64,000 nt of DNA from JBBDIM01 sp040880405 (GCA_040880405.1 JBBDIM010000179.1:8948-72947); one strand, 5' to 3'. Shown: positions 8,326 through 17,368, numbered from the stretch's first letter. Notes: generated by a model not told the origin, from the sequence alone. Numbers and translations are program-made.

Positions 8326-9738
8326 TCAGGCCGATTGCCGCTGCGTGCCGTACTGCACCGGATAACCGGACTTGGTCCAGGACTTAAACCCGCCCTGCAT
8401 GTTGGTCACCTCAAACCCGGCCCGTTGTAAAATGCTGGTCGCGATCGCTGATCGTCCGCCACCCACGCAATGGGTAACCACCGGTTTCGAGCGATCGACC
8501 TGATCGAGCTCGCGCATCAAACTACCCAGGAAGCGATGCGTCGCCCCGGGAACATGACCGGCGGCGTATTCGGTTTCGGCGCGGACATCGAGCAGGGTGA
8601 CCTCGCCATTCTCGATTGGTTCCACCAGCCATTCCGGGGCCTTGGACTCGTACTTTTCCGTGTGTCGGTTGATCGCTTCGGTATCGAAAAACCCACCGAC
8701 CTTGTCGATTCCGATCGATCGCAAGTCACTCAAATTCTGCTGGAGCGAACCCCGGTCGGTCAGGAGAAACAACGGCTGATCGTAGTCGACAAAAAATCCG
8801 GCCCATTGCACCAACATGCTCGAAGGGATATTGATCGTGCCCGGCACGTGTCCCTCGGCATAATCTTCCGCTGCGGCGGTGTCGATCACCAGCGACTGCG
8901 CGATGATCGCATCGAGGTACTGCGGATCCATTTCCCGCACCGGAATTAGGCGGCTCACCAGTTCCGGTCCCACCTTGTTCACCCGCTTCATCTCCTTGAA
9001 GTAGAAGGGAGTTTCCGGCTGGTCCGCGAGGATGTAATCAACGAACTGCTGCTCGTTGTCGTACTGCAAGGCGGGGTTGAACAGCTTCTCGTATCCCACC
9101 GTGCTCGAAGGGATCGCCCCCAATCCCTTGCCACAGGCACTGCCGGCCCCATGGGCGGGCCACACCTGAACGTGGTCTGGCAGGTCGCGGAACTTGCGCA
9201 TCGAATGGAACAATTGCCGGGCACCTTGCTCAGCACTACCGGTGACTCCCGCGGCGGTCTCCAGCAGGTCGGGCCGACCGATCGACCCCACGAAGACAAA
9301 ATCGCCGGTGAAGATCCCCATCGGCTGATTCGCCCCGCCCCCCTCGTCCGTTAGCAGTAGCGAGATATGTTCCAGGGTATGGCCTGGAGTATGCACGACC
9401 TGCAGCTTCACCTTACCGATATAAAACGTGTCGCCATTTTTCACCAACCGGCAGTCGTGCTGATCGGCGAAGCCATACTTCCAATCGGCCGGACCCTCGT
9501 CCGAGAGATACAACGTGGCCCCGACTCGGCTGGCCAGTTCCCTCGAACCGGAAACGAAATCGGCATGGATGTGCGTCTCAGCCGCGGCCACGATTCGCAG
9601 TCCCTCGGCCTTGGCGGCCTCCAGGTACTTTTGAATGTCGCGGCCCGGGTCGACGACAATCGCTTCTCCCGATTTTTGACATCCCACCATGTAAGAAGCA
9701 TGGGCCAAGGCCGGATCGTAAAAGTATTTAAGCAACAT
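8326..9738 (-). CDS. CstB-like persulfide dioxygenase-rhodanese
   Basis: This is predicted to oxidise low-molecular-weight persulfides and to transfer sulfane sulfur in sulfide detoxification. Residues 1-245 form a metallo-beta-lactamase fold with HIHADF at 56-61, HTPGHT and a TGDF aspartate, the mononuclear-iron ligand pattern of ETHE1-type persulfide dioxygenases. Two rhodanese modules follow. The first (about 270-360) has no catalytic Cys. The second (about 370-465) has the active loop CVGGGR. This PDO / inactive rhodanese / active rhodanese order matches staphylococcal CstB. It is the last gene of an ArsR-rhodanese-CstB cluster on the same strand. The cytosolic location fits the absence of a signal peptide. 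It was called from motifs only. Confidence 0.88.
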   Translation of the reverse strand: MLLKYFYDPALAHASYMVGCQKSGEAIVVDPGRDIQKYLEAAKAEGLRIVAAAETHIHADFVSGSRELASRVGATLYLSDEGPADWKYGFADQHDCRLVKNGDTFYIGKVKLQVVHTPGHTLEHISLLLTDEGGGANQPMGIFTGDFVFVGSIGRPDLLETAAGVTGSAEQGARQLFHSMRKFRDLPDHVQVWPAHGAGSACGKGLGAIPSSTVGYEKLFNPALQYDNEQQFVDYILADQPETPFYFKEMKRVNKVGPELVSRLIPVREMDPQYLDAIIAQSLVIDTAAAEDYAEGHVPGTINIPSSMLVQWAGFFVDYDQPLFLLTDRGSLQQNLSDLRSIGIDKVGGFFDTEAINRHTEKYESKAPEWLVEPIENGEVTLLDVRAETEYAAGHVPGATHRFLGSLMRELDQVDRSKPVVTHCVGGGRSAIATSILQRAGFEVTNMQGGFKSWTKSGYPVQYGTQRQSA

Positions 9739-9918
9739 CGATGTTTACCCCGCGATTATTTCAGTTTGTGTGTCAATGAGACCTCGCGATTTATACGACC
9801 TTCGCCCCCTAAGATCACCGGCCAAACGGCAAGCCTTCTCCTAATTGCGGGTTTCGTCATCAAAACCCAAGCATTGGCGGTCACCCGCTTGCGCGGTTAT
9901 CGCAGATCGCTTCACATA

Positions 9919-10521
9919 TCAGCCACAACAGGACGACTTCGAATTCAGATCGCACGACTGTCCCGCTTCGCTGTTCGTTGAAGAAGCGGACGATTTCACT
10001 TGGTTCCAAGGCATCTTGGCCAGTAACATTCCCATACCACAGGTGTCGGTCACCCCGGCCAGCACCAGTCCCGCCCCGACAAACGCCGCCAAGGCCACAA
10101 ACCAAATGTTCACAGTGACCGCCAACACCGCCCCGAGCACAACCAGCGAGCCCGCCGCAATGCGTACTTGGCGCTCCAGCGAGATGCTCTTCTTCCCCCG
10201 CGCGACCGGCAAACCCTGCTCATCCCAGGCCAGGGTCCCCCCTTCCACGTTGACGACATTCTCATACCCGGCGGCCTGGATTTTCTCGCAGGCTTGGTTG
10301 GCTCGGCTACCGCTGCGGCAGATCACATACAGCGGCTGGCCGTCACCATTGCGGCCTTGGGCGAGCTTCCCGGCGTCGAGTTGATCGAGCGGGACATTCT
10401 TCGCTGGCTCGGCGTGGACCTCCCGGTACTCGACCGGAGTCCGCACATCGATCAGTTCCACCGCCTCGCCGGAATTGACCTTGTCCAGCAATTGACGTGG
10501 TGTGATGGTGCTGACGCTCAT
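9919..10521 (-). CDS. rhodanese-domain membrane protein
   Basis: An N-terminal rhodanese domain (about 5-105) carries the active-site loop CRSGSR starting at Cys68, with the upstream DVRTPVEY motif. Two hydrophobic helices follow at about 120-160, resembling the DUF2892 inner-membrane module often fused to rhodaneses, and then a Ser-rich tail ending in two Cys. It is predicted to move sulfane sulfur at the membrane. The gene lies between the ArsR-type regulator and the CstB-like enzyme, with an operator-like site just upstream at 10562-10582, so sulfide- or persulfide-responsive expression is likely. Confidence 0.87.
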   Translation of the reverse strand: MSVSTITPRQLLDKVNSGEAVELIDVRTPVEYREVHAEPAKNVPLDQLDAGKLAQGRNGDGQPLYVICRSGSRANQACEKIQAAGYENVVNVEGGTLAWDEQGLPVARGKKSISLERQVRIAAGSLVVLGAVLAVTVNIWFVALAAFVGAGLVLAGVTDTCGMGMLLAKMPWNQVKSSASSTNSEAGQSCDLNSKSSCCG

Positions 10522-10561
10522 CTCATTCTCCTTCGCTGAGACTTAGTCTCACAAAGCTGCT

Positions 10562-10582
10562 TATATCGGAACATTACGACAC
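10562..10582 (-). promoter_or_regulatory. operator-like site 2, upstream of the rhodanese gene
   Basis: It contains ATATCG-N8-CGACAC, an imperfect inverted repeat. It is almost the same as the site upstream of the regulator at 10961-10982, with the same arm spacing, and it overlaps a TATAAG -10-like hexamer on the minus strand. Confidence 0.55.
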
Positions 10583-10604
10583 TTATGACAAAAAAATGAG
10601 CCAA

Positions 10605-10919
10605 TCAACCCACTCCGACTCCGAACTTCGCTTCGATGCAGCTCATAATGTCTGCCAAATGGGGTTCGGCAACTTGATAAAAGACGCGGCGACCATCCTT
10701 ATTGCTTTCCAAAAACCCACACCGCTGCATCAGTCGCAAATGCTCGGACGCCATGGCGCTAGGAATTCCACACGACTCGGCCAATTCGCCCACGGTGAAA
10801 TCTCCCTGAAGCAACATCTGCACCATCCGCAAACGATGCGGATGCGCCAAAATTCTCAGGCATTCCGCCGCTTGGTTGAGCGTTTCTAAATCGGTCAGCT
10901 TTAACTTGGCTGGTGGCAT
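10605..10919 (-). CDS. ArsR-family transcriptional regulator
   Basis: This 104-aa winged-helix protein has the ArsR pattern ILAHPHRLRM, the recognition helix region around PSAMASEHLRLM and a wing RRVFYQV. Cysteines are at about 20, 50, 66 and 93. No CxC metal motif is present in helix 3, so a thiol-redox (persulfide) switch of the BigR/SqrR kind is more likely than arsenic sensing; this is inferred from the neighbours. The gene is first in the rhodanese/CstB cluster and lies between two identical-looking operators, so it probably represses itself and the sulfur genes. Confidence 0.85.
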   Translation of the reverse strand: MPPAKLKLTDLETLNQAAECLRILAHPHRLRMVQMLLQGDFTVGELAESCGIPSAMASEHLRLMQRCGFLESNKDGRRVFYQVAEPHLADIMSCIEAKFGVGVG

Positions 10920-10959
10920 CGTCTCATTCCTCCGGTCTTACGCTGTTCCAGATACCCAA

Positions 10960-10987
10960 TTATATCGGGAAGTCGCGACATTTCAAG
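10960..10987 (-). promoter_or_regulatory. sigma70-type promoter with overlapping operator 1
   Basis: On the minus strand TTGAAA (10987-10982) and TATAAT (10965-10960) are separated by 16 bp. The spacer is filled by ATATCG-N8-CGACAT (10962-10982), so a bound regulator would block RNA polymerase. It lies 40 bp upstream of the regulator's start. Confidence 0.65.
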
Positions 10988-11161
10988 TAGTAATTCTGCT
11001 ACCCTTCCCGAGAATCTCACAGCAAGCAGCCGACTCCTTGCGAGAGTGAAGTACAGCTACGAGCTGCCCCGACTCGGGGCGGTGCTTTCGCTGAAGTTGA
11101 ATGAGTGAGATAATTGACCACTCATTCAACTACCCATGTCCGATTCAAATCCCTCCTACCC

Positions 11162-11797
11162 ATGAATCCCACCGGCAAAATCACCCAGTGGCTCGACGAC
11201 AAAGGCTACGGCTTCATCTCTCCGGACGCAGGTGGCGAGCGGGTGTTTGTTCATGTCAAGGCATTCAAAGACCGGGACCGTCGGCCGGTTACTGGAGATG
11301 CCGTGAGCTATCGGCTTTCAGCGGATGACCAAGGTCGGCCCAGAGCGGAAGATGTGGTATTCGCGGGATCGGCCTCAAGCTCCAATTCCCCAAAACAAAA
11401 GCCGCCACGGACGGAACTGCTCAAGCGGCGGAAGTCGCGGTCTGGGAGCCCCTCGGCGGTGCTGCTGTTAGTGTTTGCTTTGGGGCTGCTGGTCCTTGGG
11501 TTTACCGGTGAGTTGAGTTGGTGGGTCCCGGGAACCTATTTGGCCTTAAGCGTCGTCACCTTTACGACGTACGGCCTGGATAAGATGGCGGCCCAAAAAG
11601 GGAATTGGCGCACACCGGAGGCCACTCTCCACTTCCTTGACATCCTGGGTGGCTGGCCCGGCGGGTTGGCGGCGCAAATTTGGCTGCGGCACAAGTCGAG
11701 TAAGGTCTGGTACCAGGTAAAGTTCTGGATCATCGTGTTTGCCAACATCGGGGCCTTGGTCTTCTACAAGCTGGCGATTCAGGGAATCAAATGGTGA
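11162..11797 (+). CDS. cold-shock domain plus DUF1294 membrane protein
   Basis: The N-terminal 70 residues are a cold-shock OB fold with the RNP1-like KGYGFI and RNP2-like VFVHV motifs, which bind single-stranded nucleic acid. A basic linker (about 75-100) is followed by hydrophobic helices and the DUF1294 signature around YGLDKMAAQKG and GGWPGGLAAQ. This fusion of a nucleic-acid-binding domain to a small membrane protein is known in many bacteria, but its role is not. The ATG at 11162 is chosen because the cold-shock fold starts directly after it; an upstream in-frame ATG at 11114 adds nothing recognisable. Confidence 0.85.
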   Translation: MNPTGKITQWLDDKGYGFISPDAGGERVFVHVKAFKDRDRRPVTGDAVSYRLSADDQGRPRAEDVVFAGSASSSNSPKQKPPRTELLKRRKSRSGSPSAVLLLVFALGLLVLGFTGELSWWVPGTYLALSVVTFTTYGLDKMAAQKGNWRTPEATLHFLDILGGWPGGLAAQIWLRHKSSKVWYQVKFWIIVFANIGALVFYKLAIQGIKW

Positions 11798-11851
11798 GCA
11801 ACCGGAAAAGCGGGTTTGCTTGATTGTCTATGCCGCGGATTTCTTTTTTTT

Positions 11852-12046
11852 GCCACAGAGGGCACAGAGGTCACAGAGAGACGGAAGAGACGGATTGTAA
11901 AACACAAAGAAATAGGCGGCGAGATATTGTTAAAACCGTTCAAAAGGTTGTAAGCAATTTGAATTGATTTCTCCACCGAGATCTGGGCAATGTACAGGTG
12001 CAAGCCTGTAAAAAAATCTCTCTGTGATCTCTGTGCCCTCTGTGGC
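11852..12046. repeat. long-arm inverted repeat, CACAGAG family
   Basis: The left arm at 11852-11881 (GCCACAGAGGGCACAGAGG, TCACAGAGAG) is the near-exact reverse complement of 12017-12046. About 135 bp of AT-rich unique DNA lie between. It fills the space between the CSD/DUF1294 gene and the end of the SNF2 gene; part could act as a bidirectional terminator. No gene is inside. Confidence 0.75.
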
Positions 12047-12061
12047 TAAACTCCTTCTAGT

Positions 12062-15000
12062 TCAGCTCAACAGCACCCGCAAGTCATCCGCCGTCAATGT
12101 CCGGATGAGGCTGTTGTCGGCTGAGACGATCGCGTCCGCCAGGCTCTTCTTGTGCTGTTGAAGTTCCATAATTTTTTCCTCGACGGTCCCCTGCGCGATT
12201 AGCCGATAGGCGAAGACCTGCCGCTGTTGGCCCATACGGTGGGCTCGGTCGACCGCTTGGGCTTCGACGGCCGGGTTCCACCAGGGGTCGAGGATGAAGA
12301 CATAGTCGGCGGCGGTCAGGTTCAAGCCATGGCCGCCCGCTTTGAGGCTAATCAAGAACAACGGGCAAGACTCGTCCTCCTGGAAACGGCGGACCTTGTC
12401 TTGCCGCTTGGTGGTTTTGCCGTCGAGGTATTCATAGACGATTTTGCGTTTATCCAGGTGCTGCCGGACGATCGCCAGCAGGCTGGTGAACTGCGAGAAG
12501 ACGAGCGCCTTGTGGCCGCCGTCGATCACCTCGGCGATTTGTTCGAGCAGGCTATCGAGCTTGGCGCTCCCCTGCCCTTTCTTTTTCGGATCGAGCAGCC
12601 CCGGGTGGCAAGCGGCCTGGCGGAGCCGCAACAGGGCCGACAGCACTTGAATCTTGGAACGCTTGACTCCCACTTCGTCGATTCGCTGGAGGAGCTTGGC
12701 CCGGTAGTGGTCGCGGATCTCGTTGTAGTTTTTGAGCTCGGCTTTGCTCAGTTCGCAGTAGAGAGTCTGCTCGGTCTTCTCCGGCAGTTCAGTCAACACC
12801 TGCTGTTTGGTCCGCCGCAGCATATAGGGACGCAGGGCCTTCGCCAGCAGCGAGACATCCTTGTCCGGTGCGGGCTTTTCAGGCGTGGCGGACTTACCAT
12901 TGGCTTTGCCGTTGACGGTGCCATTGATCGTCGTCACCGGCCGGGGACTGAGCAGGTGTTGGAATCGGTCGTTGGTGCCGAGCATCCCGGGGTTCAGAAA
13001 CTCAAACAACGACCACAGTTCTCCCAGGTGGTTTTCGACCGGGGTCCCGGTCATCGCCAACCGCCGCCGGGCCTTGAGCAACCGGCAGGCCTTGGAAGCC
13101 TGCGAGCTGCTATTCTTAATCGCCTGAGCCTCGTCGAGGATCGCGTAGTCGAAGGCATACTCGCGGAGCGTGGTGATATCGCGACGAACCGTGCCGTAGG
13201 TGGTAACCACCAGGTCCACCTCGCCGATCTGATCGCGAATTTCTTTGCGGAACAGTCCGGTGTAGTCGAGCACGGTAAGGTTCGGCGTGAACTTCGCCGC
13301 CTCTTCAATCCAGTTGTGGATCAGGCTTTTGGGAACCACCACTAGCGAGGATTTCGGCGGTGCCTCCTCCCCATTCTTTGCTGCTTTGGCTTGCCGCGCC
13401 TTGTCTTTGCGGCGCTGGTCCAAGAGGGCGAGGATTTGGATGGTTTTCCCGAGTCCCATGTCATCGGCCAGGCAGCCACCCAGGCTGAACTCGTCGAGAA
13501 ACCGTAACCAGCCCAGCCCTTCCCGCTGGTAGGGACGCAGTTCGCCTTTGAAAGTGGGCGGTTCCTTGCGCGGCTTCACCCCCGCGAACGAGTTGAGCTT
13601 CTTACGGAGCTTGGCGAAGGTCTTATCGACCTCGATGCGTGCATCGGGCTGGGCGGCTAACAGGGCGTCGAGAAACGTCGCCTGGGACGAGAGATAGCGT
13701 ACCCGGTTGCCATTACTCTCTCCCAAGTGGGCCAGCGGAGCGTACTTGGCCAACCAGTCTTCCGGTACTATCCCTTGGGTCCCGTCGTCCAAGGTAATGA
13801 ACTGCTGACCCTGCATAATCGCCGCTAACAGGGCGGGCAGGCCAACCGAAACTCCATCGAAATCGCACGAACCCTCCAGGTCGAACCAATCAACACCGCT
13901 GGAAACGCTCATGGTGAACGTTCCGGCCGAGCGGACCGGTTGCTTCGCCACTTCTACTCGCCATCCGGCCGCGTTGAGCCGAGTCACCACCTCCGCCAGA
14001 TCGTTCCGCGCCATTCGCCAAGCGAACGGATCGGCCGGATGCAGTCTCGACGCCGGCACGAGGCCCAGCTCCGCCAGTTTTTGCCGAGCGTCCTCCTCCG
14101 CCGCTTCATCGCGGGGAGTTGCCTGATTCGCTTCGGCGTCGTACAGAATTCGTGTCGCGGCTCCCTCACGGACGCGGTGCGGACCATAGTCAAACAACAG
14201 CGTACCGCGTAAGACAGCGTCCTTTGGGGTTTGCGGTGTGTCGATCTCAAACCGCGGAGTCGGGGACTGCGCCACTTCCTCCCACTGTAGCTCCTCGGGC
14301 CACTCGATCTCGGGCAGCGTGGCTAGTTGCGTCACCTGCTGGATGAACTCAAATTGGTCTTCCTCAGGAATGGTCACCTCACCACCCCGCAGCATCTCAA
14401 CCCAGCCCTCCAGGTTCTCCATTTCAATCGGCACCACGCGGTCCGACAAAAACGCCCATTTCGGCGGGAGAAACAGTTCCGGTTGGTTCAGTTCCAGTGT
14501 TTCGTCTTCCCGCTGAAACTTCCCCTCAAGCAGCCACTCCTGGCCGCTGGGGGTCTTCGTTAATTTCACTTTCAAGCGGAACGCGGGGCCGTGGTCGAAT
14601 TGGATTGGCGGACCAAGCTCTTCCGGTTTCCGCGCATTGCCCCGCGGTGACCAGGTAAAGCGGCCGGTTTGACACAGCTTAGGCAGCAGGACATCGAGCA
14701 GTTCAGGGTGTACATCAAACTGCTCATACGTCGCGTATTGGCGGTAATTGTAATGACTTCCCACAGAGCGACCATCGTTGCCCAACAATAAGGAAAGAAC
14801 CGCCGCGTCCTCGGGGTCGTCAACTTCCGACAGTTTGTGCCCGGAGATGGAAGCGGTCTGAATGACGCCCAGGGTGCCATCCATTTTGAGTTTGGAATTA
14901 TGGAGGCAAACCCGCAGTTTCCCCTCCTCACGAGTCGCCGTCCGACCGATCAGATACCAATACCGCGATGGCTTACTGGCTGAGTAGGAAGGCCGGGGCC

Positions 15001-15556
15001 TCGAATCGGACTGCACCGTGGAACGCTCACTGAGCATCGACATCGCGGCTTGCCAAGGTGGCAACTTCGGCGGGCGGGAAAATTCAACCCCCTTTTCCTT
15101 CGCCTCCTCGACCACCGCATCCCACAGCGTGGAAGGGATCGAGTGAGAGGACGACTTCGTGTCCCGCTCTTCTACTGGTTCCAATAAACTATCCAATACC
15201 GGAATCGCCGAGTACTCAAGCGGGTCATCATACAGCCGCCAATCTCCGGGAATGGCCTCGTCAAACCCAGCCTTACCGGCGGCAAGAATCGTTGCCACCA
15301 CATGCTTACACTCCGCCATGTCTTCAAATCGAGCGCAATCACAATCGATCAGCAAGGCATCGGGGTCATCCGGCGACCAACTGAGATGGACCACATACGG
15401 CTCATCCTCGGTGCCTTCGACCTCCGCCTTGAGATTGGTTCTCCAGCGATGGGTGATCCGGACGCGACCGGCCCGAAAATACTGCTCTCCCCGGCCCCAG
15501 TCCGTGGGACTAAAGCAAGCGCGACAACGCTCTGCAAACGTCTTTTTGTTGGCCAA
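12062..15556 (-). CDS. SWIM-domain SNF2-family helicase/ATPase
   Basis: This is a DNA-dependent ATPase of the Swi2/Snf2 type, predicted to remodel protein-DNA complexes. From the TTG at 15556 it has 1164 residues. A SWIM zinc finger (CDCARFEDMAECKH) lies near residue 90, a long family-specific region follows, then the helicase core with DDMGLGKT (Walker A), the DEAQ box in LDEAQAIKN, and the C-terminal helicase motifs DPWWNP and DRAHRMGQ. GGAGG lies ten bases before this TTG. The frame also continues to an ATG at 15703, but those 49 extra residues are Arg/Ser-rich and do not look like protein. It stands alone on its strand. Confidence 0.88.
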   Translation of the reverse strand: MANKKTFAERCRACFSPTDWGRGEQYFRAGRVRITHRWRTNLKAEVEGTEDEPYVVHLSWSPDDPDALLIDCDCARFEDMAECKHVVATILAAGKAGFDEAIPGDWRLYDDPLEYSAIPVLDSLLEPVEERDTKSSSHSIPSTLWDAVVEEAKEKGVEFSRPPKLPPWQAAMSMLSERSTVQSDSRPRPSYSASKPSRYWYLIGRTATREEGKLRVCLHNSKLKMDGTLGVIQTASISGHKLSEVDDPEDAAVLSLLLGNDGRSVGSHYNYRQYATYEQFDVHPELLDVLLPKLCQTGRFTWSPRGNARKPEELGPPIQFDHGPAFRLKVKLTKTPSGQEWLLEGKFQREDETLELNQPELFLPPKWAFLSDRVVPIEMENLEGWVEMLRGGEVTIPEEDQFEFIQQVTQLATLPEIEWPEELQWEEVAQSPTPRFEIDTPQTPKDAVLRGTLLFDYGPHRVREGAATRILYDAEANQATPRDEAAEEDARQKLAELGLVPASRLHPADPFAWRMARNDLAEVVTRLNAAGWRVEVAKQPVRSAGTFTMSVSSGVDWFDLEGSCDFDGVSVGLPALLAAIMQGQQFITLDDGTQGIVPEDWLAKYAPLAHLGESNGNRVRYLSSQATFLDALLAAQPDARIEVDKTFAKLRKKLNSFAGVKPRKEPPTFKGELRPYQREGLGWLRFLDEFSLGGCLADDMGLGKTIQILALLDQRRKDKARQAKAAKNGEEAPPKSSLVVVPKSLIHNWIEEAAKFTPNLTVLDYTGLFRKEIRDQIGEVDLVVTTYGTVRRDITTLREYAFDYAILDEAQAIKNSSSQASKACRLLKARRRLAMTGTPVENHLGELWSLFEFLNPGMLGTNDRFQHLLSPRPVTTINGTVNGKANGKSATPEKPAPDKDVSLLAKALRPYMLRRTKQQVLTELPEKTEQTLYCELSKAELKNYNEIRDHYRAKLLQRIDEVGVKRSKIQVLSALLRLRQAACHPGLLDPKKKGQGSAKLDSLLEQIAEVIDGGHKALVFSQFTSLLAIVRQHLDKRKIVYEYLDGKTTKRQDKVRRFQEDESCPLFLISLKAGGHGLNLTAADYVFILDPWWNPAVEAQAVDRAHRMGQQRQVFAYRLIAQGTVEEKIMELQQHKKSLADAIVSADNSLIRTLTADDLRVLLS

Positions 15557-15930
15557 GGGGAATACGCCTCCTGATATTCGCCGTGACGGTTGCGCCGGCC
15601 GAATCGATGTTTCTGATTTTGATGAATCTCCGGAAGGCCAGCGTATCGCGATTCGGACGAATCGTGAATCCCGGGACAAGCGCTTGTTCCGCGCGGCAAT
15701 CAATCACCGAACGGGATTCCGATGATCCAACACACCATCTAGGCATTCGCCTCCCACCAACATGGCTACATTGGCGGCTAGGGCGTGCGGATATCCGGAA
15801 TTCGCAACGAATTGGTGGCATTTTCTGGGAGTCGCGATTTATACTTCGGGAACGGATTTTCCGCTTTTCCCGGTCCCTATCGGAAAGATAATCCCGATTT
15901 GCCCGGTTTACCCAAACTAGACAACCTATT
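15557..15930. other. intergenic region without supported gene
   Basis: This divergent spacer lies between the SNF2 gene and the promoter at 15934. Short ORFs on both strands have no recognisable features. Confidence 0.5.
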
Positions 15931-15933
15931 TTG

Positions 15934-15963
15934 TTGACACTGGGGAAAGCGGAGAATTATACT
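15934..15963 (+). promoter_or_regulatory. consensus sigma70-type promoter
   Basis: TTGACA (15934-15939) and TATACT (15958-15963) are separated by 18 bp. They are followed by about 210 bp of leader before the coiled-coil protein at 16175. The long leader has no ORF I trust and might be regulatory. Confidence 0.7.
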
Positions 15964-16174
15964 AGGCGGAACAGTTTTGCTAGATCTCGTCCACTACGTT
16001 TCACCCGGCCTCACTTCGCGAGTTAAACTCAAGCGGAGGAAGCAGTTTCGGTCTGGATTTGTCTCCATGCAGGATGCGGCTTGGGGGGACCTTCGCGCGG
16101 AAGGGTTCTCGCCAGGCGACGAACAAAACCGAACTTTGCAATGCACCTGCGAGAGTCTTTGAAGGAGTCAATCG

Positions 16175-17014
16175 ATGAATCTCATCGGTAAGGTTATTAC
16201 CGTCCTGATCTTCATTATGAGCCTGGTCTTTATGGCCATGGCGGTGTCGGTCTATGCGACCCACAAAAACTGGCGCGACGTGGTCAAAGGACCCGATGGC
16301 CAGTCGGGGCTCGAAGCTCAGATCCGCCAACTCCGCACGGAGGAGGATCAACTGAATGATCGGGTCAACAAGCTGAACACCCAACTCACCCACGAGCGAG
16401 TCGCGCGGCGATTTGCGCTGGCGGCCCTGCAAGCTCGGTCGAAGGCCCAAGAGGCCGAACTGGCCCGGCTGGAAACGGCCAATGCGGAGCTCGTGAAGTC
16501 CGAAGCGGACATGAAGATCGCCCTCCAACTAACGGAGGCGAACGCCAAAAAGCTGAAGGAAGAGGTCGATCAACTGTGGGCCGACATCAAAGTGGCCCAG
16601 GCGGACCGCGACAAACAGTTCAACGAAGTGGTCCAGATGACCGATCGTTTGCAGCAACTCAGGGTCGAACAGGAACGGCTCAAGGAACGTGAAATCCAAT
16701 TAGTGGACATGACCGCCCGGATGAAACGAGTGCTCACCGCCTTCGGCAAGGACGAATACACTCCGGTCGACGGAGTCGCCCCCGCCTTAGACGGCCTGGT
16801 TACCTCGATCAATGACCGCGACCTAGTGGAGGTATCGCTCGGATCGGATGACGGAATCATCGCCGGCAACACGATGGATGTCTTCCGCGGTGACACCTAC
16901 CTGGGCCGCATCCGGATCCTGCGAACCGAACCGAACCGTGCGGTGGGCCAGGTGCTGCAAGAATTCCGTCGCGGTTTAATTCGGGAGGGTGATTATGTCT
17001 CCACAAAGCTCTGA
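16175..17014 (+). CDS. membrane-anchored coiled-coil protein
   Basis: The 279-aa protein begins with one membrane helix (about 5-28). A long charged coiled coil (about 40-200) follows, and then a compact C-terminal domain containing VEVSLGSDDGIIAGNTM and LGRIRILR, which resembles the beta-rich segments of MreC-like envelope proteins. GAAGGAG is well placed before the ATG. A role in the cell envelope or in organising the membrane surface is inferred from this layout only. The next gene overlaps its end by 20 bp, so the two products probably work together. Confidence 0.8.
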   Translation: MNLIGKVITVLIFIMSLVFMAMAVSVYATHKNWRDVVKGPDGQSGLEAQIRQLRTEEDQLNDRVNKLNTQLTHERVARRFALAALQARSKAQEAELARLETANAELVKSEADMKIALQLTEANAKKLKEEVDQLWADIKVAQADRDKQFNEVVQMTDRLQQLRVEQERLKEREIQLVDMTARMKRVLTAFGKDEYTPVDGVAPALDGLVTSINDRDLVEVSLGSDDGIIAGNTMDVFRGDTYLGRIRILRTEPNRAVGQVLQEFRRGLIREGDYVSTKL

Positions 17015-17210
17015 TACCAGTCGTAAGCAGCCGCTGAATGTTTACACCGCGATGCTGCTCCTGTCGTTCGTCGCTTTGACGATCGGTGCGATCCTGATGT
17101 TCATGGAACTCCAACGCTACGGCAGTTGGCCCCAGTGGCGAGTCAGCCAGGCAGACCGTCCGGCCATCCAAGTGGTGGAAACCGCCCCGCACCAAACGTT
17201 TTTGGTGTAG
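16995..17210 (+). CDS. small single-pass membrane protein
   Basis: A 71-aa product from ATG 16995, with GGGAGG six bases upstream, has a central hydrophobic helix (about 16-38) and a short polar tail containing Trp residues. A GTG at 16989 is the alternative start. It overlaps the coiled-coil gene by 20 bp and is followed by a good terminator, so it closes this operon. I do not recognise the family. Confidence 0.65.
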   Translation: MSPQSSDTSRKQPLNVYTAMLLLSFVALTIGAILMFMELQRYGSWPQWRVSQADRPAIQVVETAPHQTFLV

Positions 17211-17244
17211 ACCGGAAAGACGGTCGGCTTAAGAAACAAACCAT

Positions 17245-17280
17245 CACCCTGGATGCCCAAACGGCCTCCAGGGTGTTTTT
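17245..17280 (+). terminator. rho-independent terminator
   Basis: The stem CACCCTGGA / TCCAGGGTG (17245-17253 with 17267-17275) is followed by five T. It ends the coiled-coil/small membrane protein operon. Confidence 0.85.
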
Positions 17281-17287
17281 ATGCGCC

Positions 17288-17320
17288 AAGAAAAACGATA
17301 GGCCGAACCAACGGCCCGAG
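17288..17320 (+). repeat. 33-bp direct repeat, copy 1
   Basis: It begins AAGAAAAACGATAGGCCGAA and matches 18901-18933 with about four differences. The two copies flank the gene at 17369-18721. Confidence 0.6.
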
Positions 17321-17368
17321 TGGTCGGCAGAGTTCCCCGCCGAGGGGATCTTCCAGGGAGGATATGCG

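Noticed and set aside
8326..9738. Glyoxalase II as the function of the MBL protein
   Set aside because: The active-site pattern HIHADF lacks the second binuclear-site His, and two rhodanese domains follow, which fits persulfide dioxygenase instead.
12227..13345. 372-aa ORF antisense to the SNF2 gene
   Set aside because: It lies fully inside the helicase core coding region and shows typical shadow composition without domains.
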